Positions 10,312 to 23,200 of a stretch of DNA of 64,000 nucleotides are shown in pieces (within the stretch, counting starts at the first letter, position 1; each line of letters starts with the position of its first letter). The position numbers were made by a program, and so were the translations under genes. Source of the stretch: Symbiodinium natans (Eukaryota; Sar; Dinophyceae; Suessiales; Symbiodiniaceae); the NCBI GenBank assembly GCA_905221605.1, contig CAJNDS010002438.1:26001-90000 (forward strand), in the 5' to 3' direction. Under the pieces are notes generated by a model. It saw only the letters and a list, made by a program, of their open reading frames with translations. It ran no database searches and was not told the origin of the DNA.

Positions 10312-10989
10312 TCACAGGCCGACGAGGCTTCGCTGGCACACCTCCGCTTTGGTGTTGTAGCCTGGTAGCGTGCAAGCCATGTCAGTCAAGCAAGGCTCAA
10401 GAAAGTCACGCTCTGCCTTCTGAAAAGCCCAGCCGCAACTAGGATCAACAGCGCCTCCCCGTGAGTTGTAGTAATAGCTACAGATATCATGCTTCAGGCA
10501 ATTTCTCGACCAGTTGGAGCAGAGTCCAGGAGACGGGTCCTGACAGCCAATGCCACACCGTCCCAGGCAGTCGTAGGAGTCCCCATCAGAATCGAGGCCC
10601 CAACACTCCCCAGCCTCCACACGGATTTCTGTGCACTCCCCTCCCTGCTCCGGCGGTCCACGAGTGAACTGCACCACCAAGGCCTGTCCGGGTTCAAGCT
10701 GCCCGGCGCGCGCTCGGCACCTCGTCACGTCCCTCGCCGGAAGCGTTGCCGCCGTGGCCGCGCGGCGCGGCTCCACTTCCAGCCTTCCGCACGTCACGAA
10801 GCGCCCTTCCGTGCAGTTGCTGCGGATGTGGGGCGTGCAGGGTCGAGATGCTGGAATGCCGCGCAAGGCCATGGCCAGACACTGGATCAGAAGCAGCACC
10901 CTCATCAAGCTCAGAAGCGAATCAACTGTGACGCTACGAAGCCAAAGAACCAGAAGAAACCTGGAAGTTAGCGCAGGGCATTCCCTCAC
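10312..10989 (-). CDS. Secreted cysteine-rich protein with phospholipase A2-like motif
   Basis: One uninterrupted frame of 225 codons, unusual here because it has no intron. The better start is probably the internal ATG at 10905, because MRVLLLIQCLAMALRGIPA is a good signal peptide. The C-terminal half is Cys-rich and includes DCLGRCGIGCQ, then NCLKHDICSYY, which matches the C-x-x-HD-x-C active-site pattern of phospholipase A2, with the His-Asp pair that would activate water. Further cysteines follow (DPSCGWAF, EPCLTDMAC). Similar short PLA2-like domains occur in fungal and algal secreted proteins. Catalytic activity is inferred; a Ca2+-binding loop is not evident. It may be a retroposed gene, given the lack of introns and a partial spliced-leader match upstream. 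Confidence 0.7.
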   Translation of the reverse strand: MRECPALTSRFLLVLWLRSVTVDSLLSLMRVLLLIQCLAMALRGIPASRPCTPHIRSNCTEGRFVTCGRLEVEPRRAATAATLPARDVTRCRARAGQLEPGQALVVQFTRGPPEQGGECTEIRVEAGECWGLDSDGDSYDCLGRCGIGCQDPSPGLCSNWSRNCLKHDICSYYYNSRGGAVDPSCGWAFQKAERDFLEPCLTDMACTLPGYNTKAEVCQRSLVGL

Positions 10990-11015
10990 AACGTATTCAT
11001 TGCTTCAGCCAGCGA

Positions 11016-11030
11016 CTTGAGCCATTTTTG
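11016..11030 (-). other. Possible relict of a dinoflagellate spliced leader
   Basis: About 27-40 bp upstream of the intronless PLA2-like ORF the minus strand reads AAAAATGGCTCAAG. The last nine bases, TGGCTCAAG, match the 3' end of the conserved dinoflagellate spliced leader. The rest of the leader does not match, so chance is possible. Confidence 0.25.
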
Positions 11031-11039
11031 ACTTAGCTG

Positions 11040-12590
11040 CGAACTGACAGGTCGCCCAAAATAGCAGGTGATGGGATGGCGAAAACTTGTCTAATTTGAC
11101 ATGCACAACGCACAACGAGCCAATACGAGCCATGGGCCTTTGCCGCGATGTGCTCGTCCCGGCGGCGTATACGCCGCGTAACGTGCATGGGCTGGACTGG
11201 CAGAGCAGGCAGAAGATGATTTCAGCTGGACCCAGCCTGGATTCTACATGGGCTACGCCTTTTGCCAGGCCTCTTAGACGGCCTCAAAAGTGAACTCTTC
11301 ACATCAGCTTCTCAGGCGCCACACGTGCACACAGATTTGCTTGGGGCCTGCCGTCCATGGCAGCGGTGGCTGCAGCATGCTCAACTTACCATGGGTTTAG
11401 GGTCTAATTAGGGCTAGGGTGTATGTGCGTGATGCAGCGAACGCATAGTGACAAACGCAGTATGCTCCATCCAGTGGACCGCAAGATTCTGGCGGAAACC
11501 AAGTTCATCAAGGGGTCGTGGTAGGGAATGACTGACCCTTCCCTCCCTCTACCTGTACACTGTGCATGTCACCACTGGGCTATTTCGATAAACACAAAGC
11601 TCGGGCAGAAGTTGTTGTTGTCGAGTCTTGCAAGGACGGGAACGTGGAGTGAACGGTATCCTTTACCTGTAGAAAGTAAAGATGCAGGCAGTGTGCATGT
11701 ACCAATGCTTCAAGCACCACGGATACACAGAGTGTTCTGTGACACATCAAGGACGGTTGCAAGGAAGGGTTCGTAGTGGTCGCGGGCTTTTTCCCCAGCG
11801 TGCCGCACAGCGCCTGTGGGCCCATCCTACAACTACTCCACAGAGAGATCGGGATTCTCCGCCTGCGATACTTTCGAACCTCATCCTTGTTTTCAGCCGG
11901 TCATCCCACATCCCACTGCAGTTCTCAGCACCTTGCAACTGAGTCGGGCTCTCAGCCTCCTGGGTCAGCTGCCGGCGACCCCATCAAAAAGTTTTTGCGA
12001 CGCACGAGGTGCAGGAACAGAAACATTTAAGCATCACCATCGCATTCCTTCACATCCTTTGCCACTCCACCCACATCTGTCCCTCTTCATCACGTGAGCG
12101 AACCTGCAGTATCGGCACCAATTCAGACGTTCACATGTGCACCTCGTATGTGAGGATATTTATGTTCATCTCTATTCACACACTCATAAGTGTATTAAAT
12201 ACATCTTATGTTATATTTATATTCATATTCATATCTAAATTTCTATTTGAATGTATTTGTGAATTTATACGTATTTATATACATGTGCTAATATACTGAG
12301 CTCCGGGCCTGAACTGTTAAGGAGCGGCCCATCAGGGCAACATCCACAGATCGAGCGAGATCCGTGTGTATGGCGACCTCATGGACAAAGCGACGACAGC
12401 GTGTGACTTTCGAAAAAAAGGGGGGGGGGGGGGGGGGCGGATCAATGACGCCAAGTGCTCCACTGACAGCGGGCTCCTGATCTCGATCAGCGCAGAGAAC
12501 CTCAGAGAAGGTGGTCTTTAGGGTTTGGGGTTTAGGGTTTAGGGTTTAAGGTTTAGGGTTTAGGGTTTATCCTTCAGATGTCACTCTTGT
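11040..12590. other. No confident gene
   Basis: Plus-strand ORFs at 11087-11293, 11528-11776 and 12009-12299 have no recognisable content. Positions 12130-12300 are AT-rich. A poly-G run lies at about 12420-12438 and TTTAGGG arrays at 12520-12570. Confidence 0.4.
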
Positions 12591-12899
12591 GCAGAGCCAT
12601 GCAAACACCAAGCTTTGAGCTTGTCCACAGAATCGGGCCCCGGCACAGGTCGACAGGACCTTTCCGACACCGTCTTTCCTCATTCGCCCGGGGGGTGTGC
12701 GGAAGGGGCGCCACGTTGAACGGAGCATACATCACATTGTAGTGACCTAAACCAGCCCTCAACCCCTTAAACCCTTATAACCTTAAGCCCCCTTTGTTTT
12801 AAAATCCTCAACCCTCAACCCACAAAGCTGCCAACCAGCAAATCTTCAAATCCATCCGGTGGCTCAGCGCCGAGCCCAAGATCCCTTTGCCCTCCCCCA

Positions 12900-13482
12900 C
12901 CCAAGCCCCTAAGACCCCCTTTTTGAACCCGTTTCGGGTTCTTAGGGTTTTTAGGGTTTATAGGGTATGGGTTTATAGGGTTTATAAGGTTTATAGGGTG
13001 TATGGGGTTTATGGGGTTTCAAAACCCTTGCGGTTCAGAGTTTAAGGCTTCGACCCTCACACGCGGCAGGCAAGGAGTCGTCTCAAACAGCCGCTCGATC
13101 AGGGTTTAGGGTTTAGGGTTTAGGGTTTAGGGTTTAGGGTTTAGGGTTTAGGGTTTAGGGTTTAGGGTTTAGGGTTTAGGGTTTAGGGTTTAGGGTTTAG
13201 GGTTTAGGGACCCTGGGCTGCCAGCTCCCAGAGGCTTTGTATCGTTCGTTGGCCTCGGCAAAGCAAGAGGGGGCCCCACCATGGAAGTCAGCAAAGAGCT
13301 GAGGTTGGGTTTAGGGTTTAGGGTTTAGGGTTAGGGGTTTGGGTTTAGGGTTTAGGGTTTAGGGTTTAGGGTTTAGGGTTTAGGGTTTAGGGTTTAGGGT
13401 TTAGGGTTTAGGGTTTAGGGTTTAGGGTTTAGGGTTTAGGGTTTAGGGTTTAGGGTTTAGGGTTTAGGGTTTAGGGTTTAGG
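12900..13482 (+). repeat. Long TTTAGGG arrays
   Basis: Positions 12945-13020 hold the 9-bp variant TTTATAGGG. A near-perfect TTTAGGG array of about 15 units runs 13099-13209. A second of about 24 units runs 13306-13482. They are separated by about 95 bp of unique sequence. Confidence 0.95.
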
Positions 13483-13689
13483 CACATTTCCGCTTTCAAG
13501 GAGAGATCTCCATGGTTGCTCTTTTGAACTTCTGGGTAAAAACCCTTCTTGTCAAAAACATCATCTTCGTGGAGTGCTCGGTGCTTTGCAGGACATGCCG
13601 GGAATATGCACCACGAATGGGCTTCACAAGGGTCCTGTGCACGTTCTTTTGCAACAAGTGTCTGTATGGCAAGGCGCACGGATCTACAG

Positions 13690-13850
13690 GAGGGGGGGGC
13701 GCGGGCTTAAACCTTAAACCCTAACCCCCCCCAACAACACCCACACCGCAGTTGGAGGGGGGGGGGGGGGGGGGTGCGGGTGAGGGATACAAGGCAGGGT
13801 GGGGGGGGATACCATGGGGGTGGGGGGATCCCTGGACCATATATAATATT

Positions 13851-13912
<62 letters not shown>

Positions 13913-13945
13913 GAGAGAGAGAGTGAGAGAGAGAGAGAGAGAGTT
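13690..13945. repeat. Poly-G, TA and GA microsatellites
   Basis: A G run at about 13757-13774, G-rich sequence to 13830, (TA)n at about 13848-13870, then (GA)n to about 13942. Confidence 0.9.
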
Positions 13946-14289
13946 GCAAGTCTGCTAGAATGACTTCAAAACCGTTTCTTGAGTACTTATATGACCCAGC
14001 AACAAGTCTCCCCTAAACCCTAAACCCGAAACCCTAAACCCTAACCTGAGCTCCGGGCATCGCCTACTGTGGAGGTCGCAATTCCGCCCGCCAAGTCCCG
14101 GAGGTCAGTGTTGGAGAGCCTCACATAGAAGGAGGCGTGCGATCGAAAGCGGGTTAGGTTTCATTTAGGGTACCGAGCCCCCAAGCATACATGGTACCTC
14201 TGAGGGTTCGAGGGTTGAGGGGATTTGGAAGTCTGTTGCATGGCTATCCTTCGGAAGCTGCTGGTAGGTAGTGGCCCTCGAGCCCGTGG

Positions 14290-17200
14290 CAGGTCAGAAA
14301 GGTTGTGGCCGTGCGCAGTGGCCACCAGCTGAACACCTCCATTCACCAAGCCACAACAGCAGAACCATGCTTGGTGGCAAAAGGTTTCGGGAATTCGGGT
14401 TTCGGCAGATTTCAGGTTTAACAGGGTTGAGCTGATGGATGAACTTTCGCAAGAATCGAACGCACACCCGTTACGTTGCCTGTTGGCCGGAAGCCCGGTA
14501 GCTAGACAATCCGATGGCTTGACAATATAATTAATAGACTAGATCCACCGCTAGATTGTTAATAGCGTTCCTGCCCCAGTTTTCTTTAGGGAGGGAAGGT
14601 GGGGTTAGCATTCTTCTGCCGCCCTATTCCATCTCTGCGCATGGTCGCCGGCCTCGCTCTCCGATTGTGCGAGCCTCAGATGCTTCACTTCCGATCCAAC
14701 ACATGTTGAGGTAAACCCTAAACCCTAAACCCTAAACCCTAAACCCTAAACCCTAAACTAGGGTTTAGGGTTTAGGGTTTAGGGTTTAGGGTTTAGGGTT
14801 TAGGGTTTCTATCCACCCGCTGCTTCCCCACCCCCCGTCTACTGTACCCTGTCCTGCTTGCTTGTTCTTCTTGCTTTGCCACTCCCACATTTGGGGTGCC
14901 GTGCCTCTATATGAGACTGCATGTTGCAACAAGTGATTGCACGAAGCCTCTCGAAGCCCTGAAGGCTAACAGCACTTGACAGATGCGCGATCTCCGGTTC
15001 CCTAAACCCTAAACCCTAAACTCTAGACCCTAGACCCTGGACCCTAAACCCTAAACCCTAAACCACCACAGCTGGGGCTCTTGCAGCTTGCGCTTCTCCC
15101 TTCGTGCCAATCTCGTCGACGACGAGGACTTTCGGCCTGATGAGGGTTTAGGGTTTAGGGTTGAGGGTTTATAGGGTTTAGGGTTTATAGGGTTTAGGGT
15201 TTACAGGGTTTAGGGTTTAGGATTTAGGGTTTAGGGCACACTGCGGTAATCACAACTAGTCAAAAGTCCAACCTGCCTTCCGCAATAGGCAGCTACCCAT
15301 TGCTGCAGCAAGATGAGCGCAAGACGTCATGTTCTCGAGAACACGGGTCATGGCCTCCCGGCGAGCCTGCATGCGCGAGCTCTCTGCCGCAATGCAAGCA
15401 TTCTCAACTTGAGTTTCGGTCGCACGGGACTGCGCGCTTGCCGACGCGCGCACCTCGCTTCTCGTCCTCATGCTGCGCGAATATGCCTCGCTGCACACAC
15501 CAAGAAGCGACAGGGGCAGCAACCCGGCCGCTGAGTCGGCGCACTCGTCCCCACTTAGGTCACTGAACCGTAACAGTCAACCCTACGCACATGTTGCCGA
15601 GCTCAGGGCCATGTCTTTCAACGCTCTCCCCACCGCCTTGTGCGGTTGGTCGCCACCTGTTCGAAGATTCAGGTCCAAGGCTGCTGTGAGTTACGCGCGC
15701 CCTCGTTGCCAGTGCACCCAATGGAAAGAAGGCCAACAGTGAACTCCATCTAATAGTCTTATTAATAATAAGAATATTCAGAATACCAATAAATCAGAGC
15801 AGCGTGGACTTAGTTCTGCCACCACTCCCTCAGCTGGGAGCCAGGCACCCAGCGATCTCGCCGGCCGGATCCACCTTGAAGCGCATCTATCTACATCCGA
15901 AGCCGCAAGTCAGTGCGATAGCTGCAGTTGACCAGTCTATCAGTGCCCTAAAGAGCCACGGAAAAACCAGGGTTCCCGTGAACATTTACCGGAAGAAGTC
16001 CTTACGTATTGCAAAGTAGTACAGTAGCCGTTGAGCAGCTGCACCATAAGTAGCAGCAGTAGCAGACGCAGTAGCAGCGATAGGCCAGGCTTTAGCCACA
16101 TAGCGGCAGCGGTGGCGGCAGGAGCAGCAGCAGCAGCAGAAGCAGTGTAGCAGATGTATCAAGCGAAGCAACAGACTACGTAAAACAAATCACAAACACG
16201 ACACTTCGAAAAGCGGAAAGACAAGAAAACACAAGGGAAACCCAAAACTCGCAAAAAGGAGAACCAATGAACACGGGTAGACGGATGCAGCACACACAAA
16301 GACCTACATCATCATTGCTACGACCATTCTTATTCATTATCCTTGTCATTATTGTCATGAATATTATTATTATTCGTTTTTATTTTCATTCTTCGAATTG
16401 TTAGTACGAATATTGCTATTAGTATTATTATATTCGTATTATTCTTATTATCAGAGTAATAGTTTCTCAAATGACTTATGGCATGATATCAATACATTGT
16501 CATATATTAAGATACTGTGATATACGATTCTAGATCAGAATAATATACATATATATATATACATACATATAACTTTGATTATGTGTCATTATCATTGCTA
16601 TTGCTTTATATACTTTTATATGGGCATTATCATGTATGTTCATGCTTTATAGAGCATTACATGACTACTAGAACATAGACACACACGCACTGAGTAATCA
16701 AGGACGAGGCCAAACACGGAAGGGACAAACGAATGGAGGAAGGCACATCACAAAAAACAACACAAAAAGGGTTTAGGGTTTAGGTTTAGTCTGTGGTTGC
16801 AAGGGTTGCAGGTTCTTGTGGTCTGTGTTCGTCGGCCGCACAGGATTCTGGAGAGGGTGCCGTTCTAGGATTTCGGATGTGCAGATGTCACCACACACCG
16901 GAAACTGCACAAGTTCAACACCATCAGATGGGGTTTAGGGTTTAGGGTGCCTTGTAAGCAGTTAAAATGAATCGACTTCAGGTTTCACAGCTGTAGGTCG
17001 TCTTGAGGACCCAGATGCACGCGCAAAAATCTAAACCAAGGTCGGGCCAAGGCATTGGGAGGAAAGTTTTTCGGCACTTTGTGTTCTTTGTTTTTGTTTT
17101 GCCCTTCTTTGTTTCGATGTGGCTTACAGATGTTTACCGACCTTAAGTGAATCTGGAAGCTTGCAGCTGCTTCATGCTAGGACTGCATTTTTGAACCCTA

Positions 17201-20200
17201 AACCCTAAACCCCAAACCCCTAAGCCCGAAACTCCTCTTTGAACCCTAAACCCTAAACCCCAAACTGCCCGAAACTCTGCATCGCCCCAAGCTCCGGGCA
17301 ATAACTGTTGGGCGCGTTTTGGACATGGTGGCGGCCTCGGGGTGCGGGACTTAATCAATGAGGGTTTAGGGATTGTTTTTGCCACCCGCTTAGCGGTTTA
17401 GGGTTTTTGGCCCGCGCTCTCTGCCAGCAGTGCTCCGCGCTCCCGTTGCTTTCCGAGGCCGCGGCACATGTGGCCGAACCCCCAGAGCATGCACACACTC
17501 AGGACTTTTCAATGAGGCCCGCTCCCATAGGAAGCACTCAGCCCCACTTCAATAAGCCCCGGGCCACAGCCAGAATCCCACTATATTGTCGGGTTTAGGG
17601 TTTAGGGTTTAGGGTCAGGCAGGGCTTCGGTAGGTCCAACTCGCTCGAGATTTAAACGCTCGGAGCAGGGTTTAAGGGAGGGGAGTTCAAGGGGAGTACG
17701 CAACCCAAGATTCCCTCCACTACTCCCCAAGGCTCCCTAAGCTTCTGTAAGGTTCCCTATAAGCTGAGCAGCCTGTGGGCAAGTAACCCCACAGGCCTCC
17801 GCCTCACCCGGGTGCATAGCTCATGAGACTAGAACCAAGCAACCCCAAAACCCTAAACCCTAAACCCTAAACATCCCTAAACCCTAAACCCATCAGGCCA
17901 GAGCAACTCAACAACAGGCTCTGAAATTACATGGGGGTTCTGCGAGTCCTTATTATTCAAGGGGTCTATTTTCGGCGTACCCGACTTTTTCGTAAACACC
18001 CACATGAAGCATGGCCCCCATGAAGACGCGCTAGATCGAAGCGCTGAGGGGAACACGCAAGCACGCAGCAGGGTCGTCTTCCCCACCTGACAGCGCAGGA
18101 ATGTTTAGGGTTTAGGGTCGGCACGAAGCAAGTCTCATCGGTTCAGTTCACACACATTCCGCAAACTCTTTTGGTCGCTGTGACGCAGCGTGTCATGGTT
18201 TGGCCCATGAGCGTGCGAATTTTTGTGCACACTGATCCGTGCATCTGGCGATCTTACTGTTACTGGTAAAGGCCGCCAGTCCCAAGGATTTCATGCGCCG
18301 GTCCCTTGCAAGTCGCAGGTACAAGAGACAAGAGACAAGTGTGTACTCTCAAAGGTTCAAGGCAGCGCATGAGCCAAAAATCGGAGAGCTCTGTCACCGA
18401 TTGCAACCTTGGTTATTCTAAATATCCAAGGGCTTTAAAGTCTCCTGCGCAACATCGCCACGGATGCCCAGAAGCTTCCTTAAGTGCCATTAAAGACAGA
18501 TGTGGGAGTTTACGAAAAAGAGGGGGCACCTAGTATAGACCCCCCAAAATCAGAGGATTCCCTTAGAATGAGGGCCCCAATAAGGTACCCCTAATTTCGG
18601 AAACCCCACATGTGGCACCAGTCCGTTCCACACTCGGGAGATGTCCTCCACGCGTTCCCCCCTTGAAAAAGTGCCGTGGGGAGCGAACCTAAACCCTAAA
18701 CCCTAAACCCTAAACCCTAAACCCTAAACCCTAAACCCTAAACCCTAAACCCTAAACCCTAAACCTTAGGCGGCTAGGGACATCACGGAAGTGGCTTTGG
18801 CTCCCGGGTCTTCACCCGTAGCAGCTGGAGAGGCCTTCTTGATGTCGTGAGAAACGATGCGGCTTTAGAGGGTTTAGGGTTTAGGTTTTAGGGATGTTCT
18901 ATATTAAGTATTTGTTACAATTTCTAGTATTATTCTTATGCCTATTTTTCTTATTAGCTGTTGTAATTGTGTTGGGGCCATTTAAGGGTGCATGTGTGCA
19001 CAAGGGTGTGTGGGCACAGAACACCCAGAAGCTGTGTGCCCACAGAACACCCAGAAGCTGTGAATACATCGGCCTACAAGCTGCTCACGGTATTGGACCC
19101 TGATTCCTAGGGTTTAGGGTTTAGGGTTGAATCAAGCTACACGCGAAACAAGCAGAGCACACAAAATCACAAAGCAAACAAAGCAAACACAACAAAAAAA
19201 TCAAACAAAACAAGCAAAAAACCAAAACAAGCAAACCAAGCAAAACAAACAAACCAAAGAAACAACAAAACAACACGAAACAACCATATGCGGCTGCAAA
19301 TAACTCACCCCGACCGGCCCATTTCCAGTAACTGGGCGCACACTTGTGACGCGCGAAGGCACATTGAGGATCCCGGTAACCCGTCAGCACTTTTGGCACC
19401 TGAGGACAAATGCCAAGGGTAGTTTCATGGGCCCATGATGTGGTCCCTTACCCTCTTTAAAGGTTCTGATGTAAGAGTCCTTAATTTGTACAGAGTATAT
19501 ACGGGGCCCCCTTTTAAGGCCCATACTAAGACCCTAAGAAGAATCCAATCTCCAAGCGACCACACTATCACGAGAATCGCGGCCCCAACACGCCCGACCG
19601 CTGCAAGCACTCTTGACCTGCAAAGACTCCAAACCACGACGACGACGACATACGACGACGAAGCTACAACAGCAGCAACAAGGGCTCCTGCAAGGAGTTT
19701 GCTGATGGCTGCAACTAACTTGGTGCATTGCATCACCTGTTTTGCTTGCCCACCTCAAGCCTGCCAGCATTGCATATCCAGGCCAGGCGGGCAACTAGGC
19801 ACAGATACGGTCTCTCCAACTCGCGTGCAGATGAATTCGCGGGGTTCTGACACCAGTTCTAGGATGGCACTGCGGCAGGCACTGTAGTCGATGTGCAACA
19901 ACACCCCACAACAGCCCAGCAAGTGCATGTTTGCACGAATTGGAAATATGCAGCAAGCCCCCCCCCCCCCCGGTGAACCCTGCACATCGTATCGTAGCTC
20001 AAAAGAAATGTATGTAGTCATTCGTCACCGATGCAGAACCCGCAGTATATATAGCGTACAGTGAAAGAACGGGTGAGATCTGCCGTCCCACAACGCAGCC
20101 TCGTGGACTGGGCGATGGCCACAGCCAAGGGGCCACGAGTGGACTGCCTTTTTGTCCTAGTAGCCCAGTAGCCATCTTATAATCAGGGACCCTTTTTTTG

Positions 20201-23200
20201 GTCGGTTACTTTAGAAGGGAACCCAGAACCACAAAAAGGGTAAAGGGTACCACTGGGCTGCTAAGCTGTTGCCTCTCGACTTCAGGCGCCGCCCGCTTTG
20301 AGAAGCGGGGACTGCGGGCTGTTTGGGGCCTGGGCCACGCGACTGGTCAGAACGACAGAGTGGCACCGAAGCGGCTACGGTTGTGGGAGGGTCATTGCGG
20401 CATCGCTGAAACCCCCCTAAAACCTCCCAAAAAACCCAAAACCCCTTAGAAACACAAAGTCTTTGGCGAATGCCTCCGGCATCGGCGATAAAACGGCGCA
20501 AGTCAGAACTCCGGCAACCCTAAACCCCTAAACCCCTAAACCCCTAAACCCCTAAACCCCTAAACCCCTAAACCCCTAAACCCCTAAACCCCTAAACCCC
20601 TAAACCCCTAAACCCCTAAACCCTAAACCGAGGGGCAACATCCTTGAAGTGCTCATTTCGCATCAGCATCGGCACGGTGTCGTTGCCTTTGATGACTGCC
20701 TCGTGCCAAGTGTTCAGGCCTCTTGAACAAACTCTATGCAGCCAAGGATGGCAATAATAATGGCAATGATAATTCTAAAAATTATACTAATAATAATAAT
20801 AGTAATGATAATTCAAAAAATATACTAATAATAATAGTATTAACATGTAGTGATAGTAGTTATTAATATGAAAAATATTACCCTGAGCAACCTCCTGCTT
20901 CAGACAAAGGGGCGGCATCTCCATCAAACTCTTCGATCGAGACCTCAGAGGATGGAATCTCCAAAGGCTCGCCAATAGGCTTAAGGTTGAGGGTTTAGGG
21001 TTTTAGGGTTTCTGCAGCACCATCTCCAAAGAGCGGGTTTTAGGGTTTAGGGTTTAGGATTTAGGGTTTAGGGTTTTAGGGTTTTAGGGTTTAGGGTTTA
21101 GGGTGTAGGGTTTAGGGTTAGGGTCCAATGGTACAGCACATGCTACCACCCAAGGAACTGAGGCTCGTGCACTTTCGTCCACTGTCTCTACCCGCAAACC
21201 ATGCGGCTCGTTGCTGATGGAAATGCGCCCAAGATTCGGGACCTAGGCCGCCATTGGAGGTTCAAGGGCTGCAGTTGTGGTGCTGCTTACTTCGATGGAC
21301 TTCAGGCACTGTTCTCTTGGCAAGTTCTTTGCCCCCCCAAAAAACCGTAAGCATCTCCACCAGCATCGCGATGAAAAATGCCTGACCCTCGAGTTTCTTC
21401 AACCGAAGCGAAAGGGCGACGTGAAGTCCGCGAAGTGGGACATGTTTTTTGTAAAAAGCATTCCGATACGAAGGCTTTAAGCAGACCGCGTACGTGAAAA
21501 CCTGACATTTCCGTTCTGCTTGTCTGACCTTCCGATTCAACCGTGCTCTGCCCTAAACCCTTTGCAACTGGACTGCGAAAAAACTGCCCTAAACCCTTTT
21601 TGCAACTGGGCTTGAGGACCCGCCAGATTCATCTCCAAGCATCAGCATCTCACCCCAAAAACTGCCCTAAACCCTATACTCTAAACCCTAAACCCCTAAA
21701 ACCCCAAAACCCCAAAAAAACCCAAAGCCCTACACCGTTGATATTTTGAACCCAGACTCTTTACGTCAGCTGGCAAACCCTGAACCTAAGATTTCCGAAG
21801 GCTTTGGATCCCTGGGAGGACATTCAGCGAGCCTCCCAGGGCTTAGAGTTTTTTAGGGTTTAGGGTTTAGGGTTCAACAACTTACGCCCTCCTTTTCATC
21901 TGGGGCTCAAAAACCCTAAGCCCTGCCAGGGTTTAGGGTTGGAATGTTCCCCCTCATACTAACAGTCCTTGATAGGATTATAACGGGGGGGTACTATAAT
22001 CCCAGTTAAGGAGTGATAGTATAGGGGGGGAACATCCCATGTTTAGGGTCACAACTCCTAAACTACTCTAAGCTGAGGTAAGTGAAGGGCCGGATGCCCC
22101 CTCCACTCCCCTGAAGGCAGCCCCTGGGCCCGACTTTTGCTGTGCCGATTTAGGGTTTAGGGTTTAACCCTAAACCCTAAAACCCCCTTTTGCAACAGGC
22201 TTGCCACCTAAACCCCCTAAACCCTAAACTTGAAGACTGAAAAAATACCAGATTCTAAACCCTTTTCTACCAGGGCGCTGGTTGAGGGTGGAGGGTTGAG
22301 GGTCTGCCAGAACAATCTCAACCCTTTGCCAACGCGGCTTCTGCGACTTCACGCCCGTTAGGCCGTTAAGCTCCCGCCCTTTCAACATCTGAACCCGAAA
22401 CCCTAAACCCGAAACCCTAGACCCTAAACCCTAAAGGCCCAAAGGCCCTGCGCCGGGAGACCTGGATCTTCTTGGCTGTATGGAGACCTGTGCGAATGAA
22501 GATCGTGGCACGAGGCTCCACCAGGTAGCCGGACCTAAGCCCCCATCGTTTGTTGATGCTTTCTGTTTCCTTAAACCCTAAACCCGAAACCCTACACCGT
22601 TTTGCCGCTCGGAGAAGGGGGGGGAGGGGGTTGTTGCTTCTTGCATTCTCCACCCTTGCGAGCGCGTGTTTCGATGTGAACTCTCTCCCTGTTGCAGGGT
22701 GGGGGTGCGGGGTTCCTGGTCAATATGGCCCAGGAATGAATACTCATGCAGCCTTCTGATCCACCTCCATCCAGACTTGCGCAAGAAATCCAGGCCTAGT
22801 GCGTACCTCTATTGGGGGTTACCTTATTGGGGTCCTTCTGAAACGGAAACCCTTCTACTTGGGCTTATTTTAGGGGTCCCTTATCTTCATAAGCTCCCAA
22901 TTCATGTCGAGGCACATGATGGCATGCTCACCGGGTGGAACCTGCATAGATGAGAACATGAGTGATTGCTGGATCCAACTCGAGGGCTTCTACTTGGAGG
23001 TTCATGGCACTTGCTAACTAATCATAACTGTACTTATCACTGTACTTCTGGCCATATTAGGGCACCTAAGGGGGTTTATGAGTGGGTGAAAAAGTACAGT
23101 CATAATTGGTTAATAAGTACCTCCAAGCAGGGTTTTGGGAGCGTACGTCGGCAATGGCAAAACCAATGGCTGGCCGCTTGCCTGATGTTCAATGCCATTG

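Noticed and set aside
13099-13482. A true chromosome end
   Set aside because: Arrays are short, in both orientations, and genes continue on both sides, so they are interstitial.
19425-19887. ORFs rich in Val or Thr on both strands
   Set aside because: They span a family G element and a CGA/TAC-rich tract; neither frame shows a domain or splice signals.
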